A stretch of DNA of 64,000 bases from Mycobacterium vicinigordonae (GTDB taxonomy: Bacteria > Actinomycetota > Actinomycetes > Mycobacteriales > Mycobacteriaceae): the NCBI RefSeq assembly GCF_013466425.1, contig NZ_CP059165.1, positions 2,542,001 through 2,606,000 on the forward strand. Reading direction: 5' to 3'. A program made the translations under genes and the position numbers. Shown here in pieces: positions 11,898 through 20,387 of the stretch (position 1 is its first letter; each line of letters starts with the position of its first letter). The notes below the pieces were generated by a model. That model was not told where the DNA came from. It saw only the letters and a program-made list of their open reading frames with translations, and did no database searches.

Positions 11898-13043
11898 GTG
11901 ACACATTCCCAGCGCCGACACAACCTCAAATCCAAAATCGGTGCCGCCGGACTAGACGCGATACTGGTCACGGACCTGATCAATGTGCGGTATCTGTCCG
12001 GTTTCAGCGGCTCCAACGGCGCGTTGCTGGTGTATGCCGACGAGCGGGAGGCGGTGCTGGCCACCGACGGCCGATACCGCACGCAGGCGGCGCAGCAGGC
12101 ACCCGATTTGGAGGTGGCGATCGAACGCGCGGTCGGGCGCTACCTCGCCGGACGCGCTGGGCAGGGCGGCGTGCCGAAACTGGGTTTCGAAAGTCACGTC
12201 GTCACGGTCGACGGCTTCGATGCGCTGGCCGAGGAATTGGACGGTCACCACACCGAGTTGGTTCGGGCATCGGGGACCGTGGAGGTGTTGCGCGAAGTCA
12301 AGGATGCCGGAGAGCTGGCGCTGTTGCGGCTGGCCTGCGAGGCGGCCGACGCCGCGTTGGCCGATCTGGTGGAGCGCGGCGGGCTGCGGCCGGGGCGCAC
12401 CGAGCGCGAGGTGAGCCGCGAGCTGGAGAGCCTGATGCTCGACCACGGCGCCGACGGGATCTCGTTCGAAACCATCGTTGCCGCCGGGGCCAATTCGGCG
12501 ATCCCGCACCACCGGCCCACCGATGCCGTGCTGGCCAGCGGGGATTTCGTCAAGATCGACTTCGGCGCCCTGGTCGCGGGATATCACTCCGACATGACCC
12601 GCACGTTCATCCTGGACAAGGCGGCCGAGTGGCAGTTGGAGATTTACCAGCTGGTCGCCGCGGCGCAACGAGCCGGTCGGGAAGCGCTGCACCCCGGCGC
12701 CGAGTTGCGCGAGGTCGACGGCGCGGCGCGGCAGGTGATTGCCGAGGCCGGCTACGGCGACAACTTCGGTCACGGCCTGGGTCACGGGGTAGGCCTGCAG
12801 ATCCATGAAGCGCCAGGCATCGGGGCCACGTCCGCTGGAACACTGCTTGCCGGTTCCGTTGTGACCGTGGAGCCTGGCGTCTATCTACCCGGCCGTGGTG
12901 GTGTCCGCATCGAGGACACCCTGGCGGTCCCCTCGGCAACATCGAATGCAGTGCTTCACGACGCCCACGATGACTCTTCGAAAGCCGAGCCGATCCCGGA
13001 GTTGTTGACCCGCTTCCCGAAGGAACTGGCCATCCTGAGTTAG
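11898..13043 (+). CDS. pepQ: M24 family Xaa-Pro aminopeptidase / dipeptidase PepQ
   Basis: 381 residues from GTG 11898. An N-terminal creatinase-like domain (LVTDLINVRYLSGFSGSNG) is followed by the pita-bread metallopeptidase domain. The metal ligands are in KIDFGALVAGYHSDMTRTF (two Asp), FGHGLGHGVGLQIHE (His), VTVEPGVYLPG (Glu) and GVRIEDT (Glu). It removes or splits N-terminal Xaa-Pro bonds in the cytoplasm. It is equivalent to Rv2535c. In M. tuberculosis it is followed directly by efp. Here a PE_PGRS gene lies between them. Confidence 0.93.
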   Translation: MTHSQRRHNLKSKIGAAGLDAILVTDLINVRYLSGFSGSNGALLVYADEREAVLATDGRYRTQAAQQAPDLEVAIERAVGRYLAGRAGQGGVPKLGFESHVVTVDGFDALAEELDGHHTELVRASGTVEVLREVKDAGELALLRLACEAADAALADLVERGGLRPGRTEREVSRELESLMLDHGADGISFETIVAAGANSAIPHHRPTDAVLASGDFVKIDFGALVAGYHSDMTRTFILDKAAEWQLEIYQLVAAAQRAGREALHPGAELREVDGAARQVIAEAGYGDNFGHGLGHGVGLQIHEAPGIGATSAGTLLAGSVVTVEPGVYLPGRGGVRIEDTLAVPSATSNAVLHDAHDDSSKAEPIPELLTRFPKELAILS

Positions 13044-13250
13044 CAGGGGCTGTTCCCGGACCTGAAGAATTTTCCGATTCGAGGAGTGGTGTGCCCACTG
13101 TCGGTGCTTTGCTGGTGGGTCCGTTGAATTACCTTGCAGCAAGGCTTGAGCCTTGCCTGCGGATCGCAGTATCGTCTGACTACCGACTGTTCGCCGGCGA
13201 TCCGGGCTCCAGTTCGGGAACATGTGGTCGGGTCACATGGGAGGTGTCAA

Positions 13251-14609
13251 GTGTCCTTTGTGACCGTAGGGCCGGCAAGTCTGGCCGAGTCGGCTTCGGA
13301 TTTAACCAGGCTTGCTTCGACGATTAACGAGGCCAATGCGGCGGCGGCGGCTCGGACGACCGAGCTGCTGGGCGCGGGCGCTGATGAGGTGTCGGCGGCC
13401 GTCGCGGCGCTGTTTGGCGCGTACGGCCAGGAATACCAGGCGCTGAGCGTGCAGGCGACGGCATTTCACGAGCGCTTCGTGCAACTGATGCGCGGTGGCG
13501 CGGGGCAGTACGCATTGGCCGAGGCCGCCGCTGCCTCGCCGCTGCAGACCGCGGAGCAGCAGCTGCTCAACTTGATCAATACGCCGTTCGTGACACTGAC
13601 CGGGCGCCCGCTCATCGGCAACGGCGCCAACGGGACTCCCGGAACCGGACAAAATGGTGCGCCGGGCGGGTGGTTGATCGGCAACGGCGGCGACGGCGGG
13701 TCCGCCAGGGCCCAGAGCGGCGCGCCCGGCGGGAACGGCGGCCAGGCTGGGCTGTTCGGCAACGGCGGTGCCGGCGGTGCGGGCTGGACAGGTCTCGCCG
13801 GCCAGGGCGGGCCCGGTGGGCGTGGCGGCGACGCTGTGTTGTTCGGCTCCGGTGGGACCGGTGGCACTGGCGGCCTCGGTGCCGCGATGGGTGGGGCCGG
13901 GGGTGCCGGCGGAAACGCCGGCATACTCTTCGGCCGTGCCGGAATCGGAGGTGCCGGCGGGCCCGCTCTGAATACCGGTACCGGTGGTGCTGGCGGTGCC
14001 GGCGGAGTCGGCAGTCTGTTCGGCACCGGCGGAGCCGGTGGGGTCGGCGGCGCGGGCAACGCCAACTTCGATGGGGCCGGCGGTGCCGGCGGGGCCGGTG
14101 GGGCCGGTGGGCTGTTCGGCGGCGGTGGTGCCGGCGGTGCCGGCGGAGCCACCGCCGCCAACGGCGGGGTAGGCGGGGCTGGCGGGGCCGGTGGCAACGC
14201 GGGCATCTTCGCCCTCGGTGCCGGCGGCGGGGCTGGCGGTGCCGGTGGCACCGAAAACAATCCCGCTATTGGCGGGACCGGGAGCGGTGGAGCCGGCGGC
14301 GCTGGTGGAGCCGGCGGCCTGTTCTTCAGTTCCGGCGGCGCCGGCGGTGCTGGTGGAAACGGCATCGGTGGTGGTGGCGGCGGTGGGGCTGGCGGCAAAG
14401 CAGGGCTGATTGGCGACGGAGGTAATGGCGGTGCCGGTGGCAGCGCTGCCAATGGCGACGGCGGCTCGGGTGGCGCTGGGGGCGGCGCCTTCCTGATCGG
14501 CAACGGTGGTAACGGCGGCAATGCCAGCACCGTCGGTGGTAAGGGCGGTATCGGTGGCGTCGGCGGACAGCTGTTCGGCTTGAACGGGACAAACGGGTTG
14601 GCACTGTAA
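13251..14609 (+). CDS. PE_PGRS family protein, inserted between pepQ and efp
   Basis: 452 residues from GTG 13251, which has the strong site GGGAGG seven bases upstream and gives the canonical [19 protein letters not shown] start. The PE domain (~1-95) ends with YALAE, the YxxxE secretion motif of ESX-5 substrates. A linker with [11 protein letters not shown] is the conserved PGRS anchor. From ~residue 125 to the end the sequence is Gly-Gly-Ala / Gly-Gly-X repeats, closing with [16 protein letters not shown] proteins are exported to the cell surface; individual roles are mostly unknown. The very GC-rich repeat has long open frames on other strands that are not genes. Confidence 0.93.
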   Translation: MSFVTVGPASLAESASDLTRLASTINEANAAAAARTTELLGAGADEVSAAVAALFGAYGQEYQALSVQATAFHERFVQLMRGGAGQYALAEAAAASPLQTAEQQLLNLINTPFVTLTGRPLIGNGANGTPGTGQNGAPGGWLIGNGGDGGSARAQSGAPGGNGGQAGLFGNGGAGGAGWTGLAGQGGPGGRGGDAVLFGSGGTGGTGGLGAAMGGAGGAGGNAGILFGRAGIGGAGGPALNTGTGGAGGAGGVGSLFGTGGAGGVGGAGNANFDGAGGAGGAGGAGGLFGGGGAGGAGGATAANGGVGGAGGAGGNAGIFALGAGGGAGGAGGTENNPAIGGTGSGGAGGAGGAGGLFFSSGGAGGAGGNGIGGGGGGGAGGKAGLIGDGGNGGAGGSAANGDGGSGGAGGGAFLIGNGGNGGNASTVGGKGGIGGVGGQLFGLNGTNGLAL

Positions 14610-14774
14610 ACAAGACGGCTCTCGAGCCCGGGTAAACTACTGCGGGTGCCACCGGCCTTGCGCCAACGCAGGTACGGGCCGACCTCCGCGCAAGCAGGAA
14701 TTGACATTAAGGTCGGGCGGCGGCGAAGAATCAACGACGCCAGTGAACTGGCCGTCCCGTAGGGAGACTTGACT

Positions 14775-15338
14775 GTGGCGAGCACTGCTGACTTCAAGAA
14801 CGGACTTGTCCTGGTCATTGACGGCCAGCTCTGGACCATCACCGAGTTCCAGCACGTCAAGCCTGGCAAGGGCCCGGCGTTCGTGCGCACCAAGCTCAAG
14901 AACGTGCTGTCCGGCAAGGTCGTCGACAAGACCTACAACGCGGGCGTCAAGGTCGACACCGCCACCGTCGATCGCCGCGACACCACCTACCTTTACCGCG
15001 ACGGCTCGGATTTCGTGTTCATGGACAGCCAGGACTACGAGCAGCATCCGCTGCCGGAGTCGCTGGTCGGCGACAACGCCCGCTTCCTGCTGGAGGGTCT
15101 GCCGGTACAGGTGGCGTTCCACAACGGTGCCCCGCTGTACATCGAGCTGCCGGTGTCCGTCGAACTAGTGGTGTCGCACACCGAGCCCGGCCTGCAAGGC
15201 GACCGGTCCAGCGCGGGCACCAAGCCCGCCACCGTCGAGACCGGGGCGGAGATCCAGGTGCCGCTGTTCATCAACACCGGCGACAAGCTCAAGGTGGACA
15301 CCCGCGACGGCAGTTACCTGGGCCGGGTCAACGCCTGA
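14775..15338 (+). CDS. efp: Translation elongation factor P
   Basis: 187 residues from GTG 14775, the exact length of the M. tuberculosis protein; TTG 14769 is rejected. EF-P relieves ribosome stalling at polyproline. The KOW-like N domain has [16 protein letters not shown] and the loop [16 protein letters not shown], whose Lys of PGKGPA is the residue modified in other bacteria. OB domains II and III follow, ending [26 protein letters not shown]. It is separated from nusB by two bases. Confidence 0.96.
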   Translation: MASTADFKNGLVLVIDGQLWTITEFQHVKPGKGPAFVRTKLKNVLSGKVVDKTYNAGVKVDTATVDRRDTTYLYRDGSDFVFMDSQDYEQHPLPESLVGDNARFLLEGLPVQVAFHNGAPLYIELPVSVELVVSHTEPGLQGDRSSAGTKPATVETGAEIQVPLFINTGDKLKVDTRDGSYLGRVNA

Positions 15339-15340
15339 GC

Positions 15341-15850
15341 ATGCCGGCCGGGGAACCCAAGCCGGACAAGCCGGCACCGAAACCGACTCGCCCGGTCAAG
15401 GGGCGCCATCAGGCGCGTAAACGAGCGGTCGACCTGCTGTTCGAAGCCGAGGCGCGTGGTCTTAGCCCCGCCGAAATGGTCGACGTCCGGACCGAGCTGG
15501 CCGCCGCCAACCCCGAGGTGGCTCAGCTGCACCCGTACACGGCCGCGGTGGCCCGCGGGGTCGCCGAGCACGCCGCCCATATCGACGATCTGATTAGCGC
15601 CCATCTGCAGGCCTGGACTCTGGACCGGTTGCCCGCGGTGGATCGCGCGGTGCTGCGCGTCGCGGTCTGGGAGCTGCTCTACGCCGACGACGTGCCCGAG
15701 CCGGTCGCGGTCGACGAGGCGGTCGAGCTGGCCAAGGAGCTGTCCACCGACGACTCGCCAGGGTTCGTCAACGGCGTGCTGGGCCAGGTCATGCTGGTGA
15801 CGCCGCAGATCCGGGCGGCGGCCCAGGCGGTGCGGGGGCAGTCCTCGTGA
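15341..15850 (+). CDS. nusB: Transcription antitermination factor NusB
   Basis: 169 residues from ATG 15341. NusB binds boxA RNA with S10 (NusE) during rRNA operon transcription. A short Pro/Lys-rich N-terminal extension precedes the all-helical core: [21 protein letters not shown], then [21 protein letters not shown] and a [27 protein letters not shown] finish, as is usual. It is slightly longer at the N-terminus than Rv2533c (156 aa). It overlaps the next gene by four bases. Confidence 0.95.
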   Translation: MPAGEPKPDKPAPKPTRPVKGRHQARKRAVDLLFEAEARGLSPAEMVDVRTELAAANPEVAQLHPYTAAVARGVAEHAAHIDDLISAHLQAWTLDRLPAVDRAVLRVAVWELLYADDVPEPVAVDEAVELAKELSTDDSPGFVNGVLGQVMLVTPQIRAAAQAVRGQSS

Positions 15851-16254
15851 CCCGACTGGAGCTGCGCGTGGTTCTGTCGGTGCTGGCGGCGGTGATCGTG
15901 GTGGTGGGCGCCGTGGTGAGTTCGGCGTTCGGATGGACCATCGTGGCCTCGGTGCTGGCGATTTTCGCGCTGGGTGTGGGCGCCTGGGTGTACCACGCCG
16001 TCGAACGGCTGATACTGGCGCGCCGGATAAGCACGGTCCGCACCGCGGCCAAGCCGCTGCAACCGCTGCTGCCGGTGATGGCCGCGATTATGGGCCTGAC
16101 CCAGGGTGTAGTGCGCTCACTCACCGACGTCACCGATCTGCCCGGAAAGCGTTGGGAGATGCCGCAAGTGCCGATACTCAAATGGATGGAGAACCCACTC
16201 GGCAACCGCGCCAACCGCCAAGTCGTGGACAGCGACGACGAGACGGACGACTGA
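15847..16254 (+). CDS. Small two-span membrane protein (Rv2532c type)
   Basis: 135 residues from GTG 15847, overlapping nusB. Two membrane spans occupy roughly residues 7-28 and 30-50. The rest is a soluble tail with a stretch [17 protein letters not shown] that could be a third membrane-associated helix and an acidic end (DSDDETDD). Conserved next to efp-nusB in mycobacteria. No functional motif is seen. Confidence 0.85.
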   Translation: MTRLELRVVLSVLAAVIVVVGAVVSSAFGWTIVASVLAIFALGVGAWVYHAVERLILARRISTVRTAAKPLQPLLPVMAAIMGLTQGVVRSLTDVTDLPGKRWEMPQVPILKWMENPLGNRANRQVVDSDDETDD

Positions 16255-16273
16255 ACCTTCCGGAGCGGGTCGA

Positions 16274-17794
16274 ATGATCACCTTGGACCGCCTGGTCAAT
16301 GTCCTGGGTGGCTACGGCGTCCGGCTGCGCTGGTCGTCGGTGCCACGCTCAACCGAGCTGCGCAGCGTGGTGATCCACGAATCGGCCCCGGGCGGGGCCG
16401 GGTGGGGTGACCTGTTGCTGGCGATCGGCGCCGCTTCGCCGGCCGAAGCGGTGCAGTGGGCGGTGGCGACGCACGCCGTGGTCGTGCTGATCCGCGACGT
16501 CGACGAGCCCATCACGACCGTCGACGATTGGGCCGGTGCGGTGCTGGTCCTGGAACCGACGGTCTCGTGGAGCGAGGTCGCCGCCGTGGTGTACGGGCTG
16601 GTCCTCGAGGGTCGCGAAACCGAGTCCGGCCGCGGACCCACCGACCTGTTCGCCCTGGCCGACAGCCTGGCCGAGGCCACCGGTGCGGCGGTGACGATCC
16701 AGGACCCGCTGTTGCGGGTGCTGGCGTATTCGCGCCGGCACAACGCGGACCCGGCCCGGGTGGCCACCATTCTGGAGCGCCAGGCGCCGGTCGAACTGCG
16801 GGCGCTGTTCGAACACCGGGGCGTATTGGCGCACCTCGCGGCCTCCGACGAGCCGCTGTTCGTCGCGCCGGCACCCGAACACGGGTTGTCCGGACGGATG
16901 GTGGTCGCGGCACGCTCGGGACGGGAGCTCCTGGGCTCAGTGTGGGTGGCGTGCCAGGCCGAGCTGAACGGCGCCCCGCGTACCGCGCTCGCCGAGGGTG
17001 CCCACACGGTGGCACTGCATCTGTTGCGTTCTCGAGCGAGTGCGGACCTGGAACGTCAAGTGGAATCAGACCTGGTGATCCGCTTGCTGGAAGGCACGAT
17101 CGACGCCGCGACCGTGGTGAGCCGGCTGGGCCTGCCGCCCGGCCCACTTCGGGTGATCGCGCTGCAGGCCGCGATCGGTGCCTCCCGCGATGCGGCGCTG
17201 TTGTTGGCGTTCGACCGCGCCACCACGGGGTTCGGGTGGTCGCGGCCGGGGCGAAGCGCGTTGATCCGCAACACCATTTACACGTTGCTGCCCGGCGATC
17301 CGGCCGATGGCGCGCGGCGCTGGATCAGCGGGTTGCGGGCCGCGCTGCCCGAGGACGTTGTGGTCTCGGCCGGGATCAGCGCACCGGCCGAGCCGACCGA
17401 TCTTGCGGCGGCCCGCCAGGAGGCCGACGAGTGCTTGGCGCTGCGGGAGGCGTCTGCGCCGGAGTTGCCGCCGCCGGCATACGACGAGTCGTGGGACGAG
17501 GTGCTGCTACAACGGCTGCGGACTGCCGCTCGTGCGGGTCGCGCGCCGGAGCGGGGACCGGTGGCGGAACTGCGCGCGCACGACCGTGCCCACGCCACCG
17601 ACTACGTCGCGACGCTGCGGGCCTGGCTGGCCGCTCAGGGCGACCCGGTCGGGGCCGGTGAGCGGCTCGGGGTCCACGAGAACACGGTGCGTTACCGGCT
17701 GCGCAAGATGGGCGAGATCACCGCGCTGCCGCTCGATGACGCGCGCAAACGACTGGCGATGACGATCGAACTGGCGGCGACCGACCCCGACTGA
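16274..17794 (+). CDS. PucR/CdaR-family transcriptional regulator
   Basis: 506 residues from ATG 16274. The N-terminal ~130 residues match a purine-catabolism (PucR) sensor-like region and the middle has a GAF/GGDEF-like segment (FALADSLAEATGAAVTIQDP). The C-terminus has the PucR helix-turn-helix: ERLGVHENTVRYRLRKM. Proteins of this class usually control nearby catabolic genes, most often for amino acids, purines or polyamines. The likely local targets are the DadA-like oxidase at 18443 or the basic amino acid decarboxylase at 20388. That is inference from position only. Confidence 0.88.
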   Translation: MITLDRLVNVLGGYGVRLRWSSVPRSTELRSVVIHESAPGGAGWGDLLLAIGAASPAEAVQWAVATHAVVVLIRDVDEPITTVDDWAGAVLVLEPTVSWSEVAAVVYGLVLEGRETESGRGPTDLFALADSLAEATGAAVTIQDPLLRVLAYSRRHNADPARVATILERQAPVELRALFEHRGVLAHLAASDEPLFVAPAPEHGLSGRMVVAARSGRELLGSVWVACQAELNGAPRTALAEGAHTVALHLLRSRASADLERQVESDLVIRLLEGTIDAATVVSRLGLPPGPLRVIALQAAIGASRDAALLLAFDRATTGFGWSRPGRSALIRNTIYTLLPGDPADGARRWISGLRAALPEDVVVSAGISAPAEPTDLAAARQEADECLALREASAPELPPPAYDESWDEVLLQRLRTAARAGRAPERGPVAELRAHDRAHATDYVATLRAWLAAQGDPVGAGERLGVHENTVRYRLRKMGEITALPLDDARKRLAMTIELAATDPD

Positions 17795-17879
17795 CGCTGT
17801 TCCAGCGCGACAAACCGCCCTGCCTGATTTGTTCCGCCACGGCAATGATTGCCGGGCAGGCGGGCGCGACTATGAAACG

Positions 17880-18317
17880 GTGAGGTCACCTATCGCCCTG
17901 CTGCTGGTGCTGATCGCCGTGTCGGCGGCGATGATCACCGGCGTCAGCGTGTATGATGCCCGCGCCGACTTTTACGCCGAACAGGCACACAACCGTCGCC
18001 AGGTCACCGCGACGGTCGTCAGTACGGCGCCGCGGCACCGTGACCTGGACAGCCCGCTGGCTGCCGTGCCGGCCCGCTGGTCTGCGGCCGGCTCCGAACA
18101 CAGCGGTGCCGTGGTCACCAACCGGTCCGCCAAAACCGGTGACACCATTCATATTTGGGTCGACGACACCGGGCAGGTGGTGAATCCGTCGGCTACCACC
18201 GCGCTGGACGAGGCCGTGATGACCGCACTCGGGGTCGGCTTGGCGGTGTTCGTCGCGGGGGTGTCGGTGCTCGGGATCGCACGGCTCGCCCTCGCGGGCA
18301 TCCAGCATCAGAAATAA
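17880..18317 (+). CDS. Rv1733c-like membrane protein
   Basis: 145 residues from GTG 17880. A TTG at 17829 would add 17 residues, and neither has a good ribosome site. A first membrane span sits at the N-terminus (IALLLVLIAVSAAMITGV) and a second near the C-terminus (ALGVGLAVFVAGVSVLGIA). Between them is the soluble part with ARADFYAEQAHNRRQVTATVV, VPARW and GDTIHIWVDDTGQVV, the pattern I remember from the DosR-regulated antigen Rv1733c and its paralogues. The function is unknown. The N-terminal region of Rv1733c is shorter here. Confidence 0.78.
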   Translation: MRSPIALLLVLIAVSAAMITGVSVYDARADFYAEQAHNRRQVTATVVSTAPRHRDLDSPLAAVPARWSAAGSEHSGAVVTNRSAKTGDTIHIWVDDTGQVVNPSATTALDEAVMTALGVGLAVFVAGVSVLGIARLALAGIQHQK

Positions 18318-18442
18318 CCGCGCCCCGGGTGTTGTCGGGACCCGACAATCCGTCGGCGCTGTGTTGTCCGGATCGGGCAAGCACCCCGCAGTCACCCTCA
18401 CCACCATGGGAAATATCAGCTCAGAGCTTTCGGAGGTGCGTG

Positions 18443-19711
18443 ATGGTGGTCGACAGCGAGCAGATCGACAGCGGACCCCGGTCCGCGATCGTCGTCGGGG
18501 CGGGCATCGTCGGATTGTCGACGGCCTGGTTCCTGCAGGAACGTGGGGTCGACGTCACGGTGGTCGACGGTAGCTATGTGGGAGCCGGTGCGTCCGGCGG
18601 CAACGCCGGATGGATCGCCCCGGGGCTGATCGTGCCGCTGAACTCGCCGGCGGTGTTGCGCTACGGGCTGCGGTCGCTCCTCGACCCCCTTGCCCCGCTG
18701 CATATTCCGGCCCGACCGGATCCCAAGCTTGCGAAGTTCTTGCTGCAGTTCGCCGCCAGTTGCCGGCACGCGCCGCGGACACGCGCGCTGCGGGCCAATG
18801 TGCCGCTGAACGCGGAGTGCGTGGAGGCGTTCGAGGTGCTCGTCGGCAACGGCATCGATGCGCCGGTGACCGATGCGCCGATCACCGCGGTCTTCCGCAC
18901 CTCCGAGCAGGCGCAGCACCTGCTGGCTGAGCTCCGCGAGGTCGAAAGCGCCGGCCAGACAATCGATATCACCTCTATCGTGGGAGCTGCCCTGCGCGAA
19001 CAGGTGCCGGTGGCGTCGGACACGGTCACCGCCGGACTCAACATCAACGGGCAGCGCTTCGTCGACCCGGGCCGGTTTGTCGCCGCCTTGTGCCGCGCGG
19101 TGATCGAGCGCGGAGCTACCACGTGTCGACTGCAGGTAGCGGGCATCGGTACTTCGCGCACCGGCATCGCGGTGCTGCCGAGCAGGGGCACGGCCCTGAA
19201 GGCGGACGTTGTCGTCCTCGCCACCGGTGCGCAGCTGTCGCGGCTGGCCGGCCGCTGGATGAGGGTGCCGGTGCGGGCCGGCCGCGGCTATTCGTTCACT
19301 GTGCCGGTCGAGCGTCCGGTACCCGGTCCCATCTACCTGCCGGACGCGCGGGTGGCATGCACGCCCTACCGCGGGAAGCTGCGGGTGGCCGGCACCATGG
19401 AGTTCCGCGGGGTGCACGAACCTGGCCGTCCCGAACGCGTCGATGCGATTGTGGCGTCGGTGCGCCCGTTGCTGGACGGTGTGTGCTGGGGGGCGCGCAC
19501 CGACGTCTGGGTGGGTGCCCGACCCGTCACTCCGGACGGTCGGCCGGTGATCGGTCAGGTAGCGCCGGGGGTGTACGTGGCCGGTGGGCACGGCATGTGG
19601 GGATTCGCGCACGGGCCGGTCACCGGCCGACTGCTGGCTGAGCAGATCACCACCGGCAAGCAACCGCAGGAACTTCGTGAGTTCGACCCGTTACGCAGGG
19701 TCGGGCGCTGA
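18443..19711 (+). CDS. FAD-dependent oxidoreductase, DadA-like (D-amino acid dehydrogenase/oxidase family)
   Basis: 422 residues from ATG 18443, with CGGAGGT six bases upstream. The Rossmann FAD motif VVGAGIVGLSTAWFL starts near residue 15, followed by GAGASGGNAGWIAPG, the DadA signature near the flavin. The C-terminus holds PVTPDGRPVIG and YVAGGHGMWGFAHGPVTGRLLAE, as in glycine/D-amino acid oxidases (DAO family). The likely reaction is oxidative deamination of D-amino acids to 2-oxo acids and ammonia. The exact substrate cannot be read from sequence. The PucR-type regulator upstream fits a catabolic role. Confidence 0.87.
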   Translation: MVVDSEQIDSGPRSAIVVGAGIVGLSTAWFLQERGVDVTVVDGSYVGAGASGGNAGWIAPGLIVPLNSPAVLRYGLRSLLDPLAPLHIPARPDPKLAKFLLQFAASCRHAPRTRALRANVPLNAECVEAFEVLVGNGIDAPVTDAPITAVFRTSEQAQHLLAELREVESAGQTIDITSIVGAALREQVPVASDTVTAGLNINGQRFVDPGRFVAALCRAVIERGATTCRLQVAGIGTSRTGIAVLPSRGTALKADVVVLATGAQLSRLAGRWMRVPVRAGRGYSFTVPVERPVPGPIYLPDARVACTPYRGKLRVAGTMEFRGVHEPGRPERVDAIVASVRPLLDGVCWGARTDVWVGARPVTPDGRPVIGQVAPGVYVAGGHGMWGFAHGPVTGRLLAEQITTGKQPQELREFDPLRRVGR

Positions 19712-19735
19712 AACCTGGCCGTCACCGGCCGTCGA

Positions 19736-19777
19736 GTCGTCAGGGACGGCTGCCCCCCTGGGCCCGTCCCTGACGAC
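19736..19777. terminator. Perfect 14-bp stem hairpin after the DadA-like gene
   Basis: Arms GTCGTCAGGGACGG (19736-19749) and CCGTCCCTGACGAC (19764-19777) are exact complements around a 14-nt loop. It begins 25 bases after the oxidase stop and ends 52 bases before the next ATG. It has no T-tract, so it would be a T-less mycobacterial terminator, or an RNA stability element. Confidence 0.65.
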
Positions 19778-19829
19778 ACCCTTGACCAAAATCGTTGATG
19801 TCGAACAGCTTTAACGAGAGGAGCAGCGC

Positions 19830-20261
19830 ATGACCGCACCCACCTGGATGTCACGACAGGCATATGAGCGGCTGCAACAGAAGTTGTCCGGCCTGCGTCG
19901 GCTGATGGGGTCGGCCGCGGACGCGGACGAGGTGTCGATGCAGATTCAGCGCATTCACGACCTGATGCTCGACGCTATCGTGGGCGACGATCCGCCCGAC
20001 GACGGGATCGCCGAGCCCGGCATGGTGGTCACCGTCCGCTTCGAGGACAGCGGCGACATCGAGACGTTCCTGCTGGGGGTCCGCGGCGCCGAGCACGGTG
20101 ACGTCGAGGTCTACTCGACCCGTTCTCCGCTGGGCGCCGCGCTCGTCGGTGCGTCCCCCGGCGAGCAGCGGACCTACCGCCTGCCCAGCGGCACCACCTT
20201 GACTGTTACCCTGCTCGCCGCCGTCCCGTACGGCGTGCATGTGGCGGACCTTTCGGCCTGA
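19830..20261 (+). CDS. GreA/GreB C-terminal-domain-like protein (Rv3788 type)
   Basis: 143 residues from ATG 19830, preceded by GAGAGGAG. An N-terminal helical hairpin of about 55 residues (YERLQQKLSGLRRLMG...) leads into a C-terminal FKBP-like domain with the Gre-family pattern GMVVTVRFEDSGDIETFLLG and STRSPLGAALVGASPGEQRTYRLPSG. Family members bind the RNA polymerase secondary channel. The tip of the hairpin lacks the paired acidic residues needed for transcript cleavage as far as I can tell, so a regulatory role is more likely than GreA activity. Confidence 0.82.
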   Translation: MTAPTWMSRQAYERLQQKLSGLRRLMGSAADADEVSMQIQRIHDLMLDAIVGDDPPDDGIAEPGMVVTVRFEDSGDIETFLLGVRGAEHGDVEVYSTRSPLGAALVGASPGEQRTYRLPSGTTLTVTLLAAVPYGVHVADLSA

Positions 20262-20387
20262 AATCGCCGTCGCGGCGCCCGATGTCGCTTGCCAACAGGC
20301 GCGGTTCGGTTCCGATCCCGGCCCGCCGACCTCTACTGTGGCATGGGATCAGCTGTAACGCTGGCGCTACCGAAGACAGGTGACGAC

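Noticed and set aside
13700..14560. Short regular repeats looking like a CRISPR array
   Set aside because: They are PGRS codon repeats of variable length without constant spacers, and they keep one reading frame.
13466..14929. Long proline-rich frame on the minus strand opposite the first PE_PGRS gene
   Set aside because: It is the reverse reading of GGC repeats. There is no start site, and the real PE domain on the plus strand accounts for the sequence.
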